From Anaeromyces robustus (Eukaryota; Neocallimastigomycota; Neocallimastigomycetes; Neocallimastigales; Neocallimastigaceae), in assembly GCA_002104895.1 (NCBI GenBank), contig MCFG01000243.1, positions 1 through 32,500 on the forward strand: 32,500 bases of DNA. Reading direction: 5' to 3'. Under the pieces are notes generated by a model. The model was given only the letters and a program-made list of their open reading frames with translations. It made no database searches and was not told the DNA's origin. The position numbers and the translations under genes are program-made. Below, in pieces: positions 8,949 to 32,500 of this stretch (the stretch's first letter is position 1; every line of letters begins with the position of its first letter).

Positions 8949-9688
8949 TTAACTAAGAAAAAAGAAAAAAGAAAAAAAAAAAAAAGAAAAAATAATTACT
9001 TTTTTCTTTTTTTTTTTTTTTTAGTTAATTAAATATAATTATTTAAATATAATTGCTTTTTATATATAATATTTATATATATAAAATTTTCCCATAATTT
9101 TAGTATTTGTTAGTTAATATATAAAATCTTATTATTATTTAAATTAATTTATAAACCAAGTTTTTTTACTATTAATTATATTATAATATATATTATATAT
9201 ATTATATATTATTTATTTATTTATAATATTAAATAATACGCTATGAAATAATTAAAAAAATTTTTAAATTAAATAAGTAATCAAATATTTATTTTTCCTT
9301 TACGTGTAATATTTTTTAATCTTCCACTTTTTTTCAAAAAAAATAAACTTTTGCTATATTCCAGTATTTTAATTCAAAACTTTAAAAAAATTTTTAATAT
9401 AAATGAATTAAAATACTGGAATCAAAAATTTTTAATATATATGAACTTAATTATGTTTTAAATTATAATCAATATAATTAATATAAATTGTTATTAAAAA
9501 ATTTTTTTTAAATAAAATAGATTTAAATTATAAAAATATTATTAGTTTTATTATTATTTTAAAATATTTAAAATATTATTAAATTGATTTTTATCTACAA
9601 AAAAAATAATAACAATAATGATAAAGAATTGTTAAAAGAGACAAATAAATAAATATATATAATTATAAAAAAAAAATTAAAAAAAAAA
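8949..9688. other. Intergenic region between TFB4 and the receptor gene
   Basis: AT-rich, with an A-rich and T-rich stretch right after the TFB4 stop (8952-9020) that could form a long hairpin in the 3' UTR. It also holds a strong 19-bp inverted repeat at 9358-9422. No coding potential is seen. The receptor's promoter must lie here. Confidence 0.65.
9358..9422. repeat. 19-bp perfect inverted repeat, 27-nt spacer
   Basis: Arm 9358-9376 (ATTCCAGTATTTTAATTCA) is perfectly complementary to arm 9404-9422. The outer CCAGTA/TACTGG core makes chance unlikely in this A/T background. The sequence directly after the right arm partly repeats the spacer (AATTTTTAATATA then ATGAA), as in a small mobile-element remnant. 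It lies about 270 bp upstream of the receptor ATG, so a regulatory hairpin is also possible. Confidence 0.8.
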
Positions 9689-16041
<6,353 letters not shown>

Positions 16042-16071
16042 ATTCAATATAATCTGTATTTAATATAGACT

Positions 16072-16109
<38 letters not shown>

Positions 16110-16714
16110 CAAAATTCTAATATCTACATAATGTATCATTATTATTATTTATATTATTGAAAATATAATATATATATAAATTAAAAAATGAATATATATA
16201 TAATACAAACAATAAAATATACTTCATAATTTTTATCATTATTTATATTTATTTTAATACTTATTTATATATATATTTATATATAAATATTTTTCTATTT
16301 CATTTATTAGTAGCTTTTATTTATCAAATATTATTTATTAAAAATAAATAAATACTTTTTTTTAATATGAATAAAAATAATGCAATTACTTTAATTAAAA
16401 AAAGATTGTCATCTTTATTTTTATTATTACTTTTATTATTATTATTATGATTATGATTATTATTATTATTATTATTATTATTTATTATTTATTATTTATT
16501 ATTTATTATTATTATTATTATTATTATTCATTATTATTTAATGTAATATAACTTTTTAAAATCTTTATAAATATTTTTTTTATATTTATTTATTATAATT
16601 TTATTTTCTAAGATATATTATTGTTTATTTATTATTAATTACTACTAATTAAGATATACAAGTTATGACATATTTTTATATTTAAAAAAAAAAAAAATAA
16701 TAATACATGTATTA
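16042..16714. other. Convergent 3' intergenic region
   Basis: This lies between the 3' ends of the receptor (+) and the ER Hsp70 (-). It has a poly-T run of about 30 (16080-16109), TATA-rich sequence and (ATT)n/(ATTT)n repeats at about 16426-16535. No coding signal is seen. Both 3' UTRs must end here. Confidence 0.7.
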
Positions 16715-20602
<3,888 letters not shown>

Positions 20603-21253
20603 TGTTTAAATAAAATTTTTAAAGCAATATTATTTAAAATTCATAAACATATAACAAAATACATAAAAAAATTTTTTTCTTATAATAATTCTTTATTATT
20701 ATTATTTTTTTATTACTTTTACTGTTATTAAATATATCTATTTTAAATATTTTTGTTATTTTTTTTCAATTTCTATTTTTATTATTATTATATTTATAAT
20801 TATATTATTATTGTTATTTTATTATATTTGCTTTTTTTTTTTATTTTGTTTTTATTTTATTTTTATTTTTTTTATATTATTTTTATTGTTATTATTATTC
20901 TTTTTTTTTTTTTTTTTTTTTTTTTTTTCTGTATTAATATCAATTAAAAAATAGAATTTAGTAAAGCACTGTATAAAACATTCAATTTTTAACAAGGATT
21001 ATCCAACTAAATAAATTAAATCATTAGAAAAAAAAATTAATAAAAAAAATTTTTAATTAAAATATATACATGTAATTAAATCAAAAATATATTAGAATAA
21101 TAAAGAAAATCTTTAGTTTTAATTTTTAATTAAATATATAATTAAATTATATAATTTTATTTAATAAAAAAATTAAAATATTTGTTAAAACAATTTACAT
21201 TATTATATTGTTTTAAGACTAATAAAATAAAAAAAAGAGATATATAGAAATTA
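20603..21253. other. Intergenic region upstream of LHS1
   Basis: T-rich on the plus strand, with a poly-T run near 20901-20928, then A/T-rich sequence reaching the 3' end of the LRR gene. It should hold the LHS1 promoter. I looked for an unfolded-protein-response element but saw none I could defend. No other feature is seen. Confidence 0.6.
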
Positions 21254-25844
<4,591 letters not shown>

Positions 25845-26442
25845 TTTAGAATTTGTTTTAAAAAATTGATATCAAAATAATTTTCACAATAAACATAAAA
25901 TTAAAATACTCAACATTGACAATATATCAGAAATAAATAATTGATAATAAAATAAAATAAAAAAAAGTATATTTTTTTTATTAAAATTCTACAGAATTAA
26001 TTAAAAAGTCACATAAAACTTATAAAAGATATAAAAGAATTAAAGTATATAAAAAAAATTATATAGAATTAATTAAAATTAAATGTTACATTAAACAGTA
26101 ATAAATTAATTAATTATTTTTATAAAAATAAAGTTTAAATAATAATATATTAATGTTTTATAAAAATAATTATTCATCAAATATATTAAATTTATTAATT
26201 ATTATATAATTTAAATTTCAATTAAAATTTATAGTTTAGTTTTTTTATTTCATTATGTCATAAATTATTTAATAAAAGATAATAATTTGTTATATTAAAT
26301 AAAAAAATTTTTTTTATTTAATTATTTAGATAATAATGAATTAATGGAAAAAAGAATTTTAAAATTAAATATTATTCAAAGTATTGATATATGAAAATAT
26401 TATATAATATACTGGTATAATAATATAAATTATATGTTATTA
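25845..26442. other. Intergenic region between the two LRR genes
   Basis: 598 bp of A/T-rich DNA separate the stop of paralog B (26443) from the start of paralog A (25844), both on the minus strand. No extra coding segment or RNA is seen. It should hold the 3' UTR of B and the promoter of A. Confidence 0.65.

Positions 26443-32500
<6,058 letters not shown>

Noticed and set aside
20753-20947. Plus-strand Phe/Tyr-rich frame
   Set aside because: It is T-rich low-complexity sequence upstream of LHS1 and has no start context or family motif.

Overview
The window looks like nuclear DNA of an extremely A+T-rich, intron-rich flagellated fungus, most likely an anaerobic gut fungus (Neocallimastigomycota, the Neocallimastix/Piromyces/Anaeromyces group). 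The grounds are: long (AAT)n/(ATT)n, poly-A/T and (AAAAT)n runs everywhere; many short GT..AG introns; poly-Asn proteins; an ER Hsp70 ending in HDEL; Nud1/Cdc11-type leucine-rich proteins; a class C GPCR carrying a beta-helix-like ectodomain; and a secreted bacterial-type C39-like peptidase with fungal-style Cys-Cys modules. Dictyostelium shares the poly-N habit, but its genes rarely carry 11 to 20 introns. No taxonomic search was possible, so the placement is an inference.

Layout. 1-1273: AT-rich upstream DNA. 1274-3691 (+): intronless secreted protein with 15 Cys-rich modules in a near-perfect 120-bp tandem array and a C-terminal C39-like peptidase domain. About 4450-5870 (+): a decayed non-LTR reverse transcriptase (LINE-type), whose internal ~355 bp is inverted in place between two GATC sites. 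6599-8948 (+): TFB4/p34 subunit of TFIIH, 8 exons, one of them a 7-nt microexon. 9689-16041 (+): class C GPCR, 21 exons, 1213 aa. 16715-20602 (-): LHS1/HYOU1-type ER Hsp70, 6 exons, 982 aa, HDEL end. 21254-25844 (-): Nud1/Cdc11-like LRR protein, 12 exons, 1026 aa. 26443 to beyond 32500 (-): a second, larger Nud1/Cdc11-like LRR protein, 14 exons in the window, with its 5' end off the window.

I built the spliced models by hand from ORF fragments, GT..AG sites, codon phase and family motifs. Every junction keeps frame. The five spliced genes do not form a single pathway. The two LRR genes are a tandem head-to-tail pair with matching intron phases and several equal or near-equal exon lengths, so they arose by local duplication. 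The receptor and Hsp70 genes are convergent.

Most long single-frame runs of Ile, Leu, Tyr or Asn on either strand are translated microsatellites. Several apparent poly-N protein tails are intron read-through. I saw no rRNA, tRNA or CRISPR array. Homopolymer lengths as read by eye may be off by one base in places.
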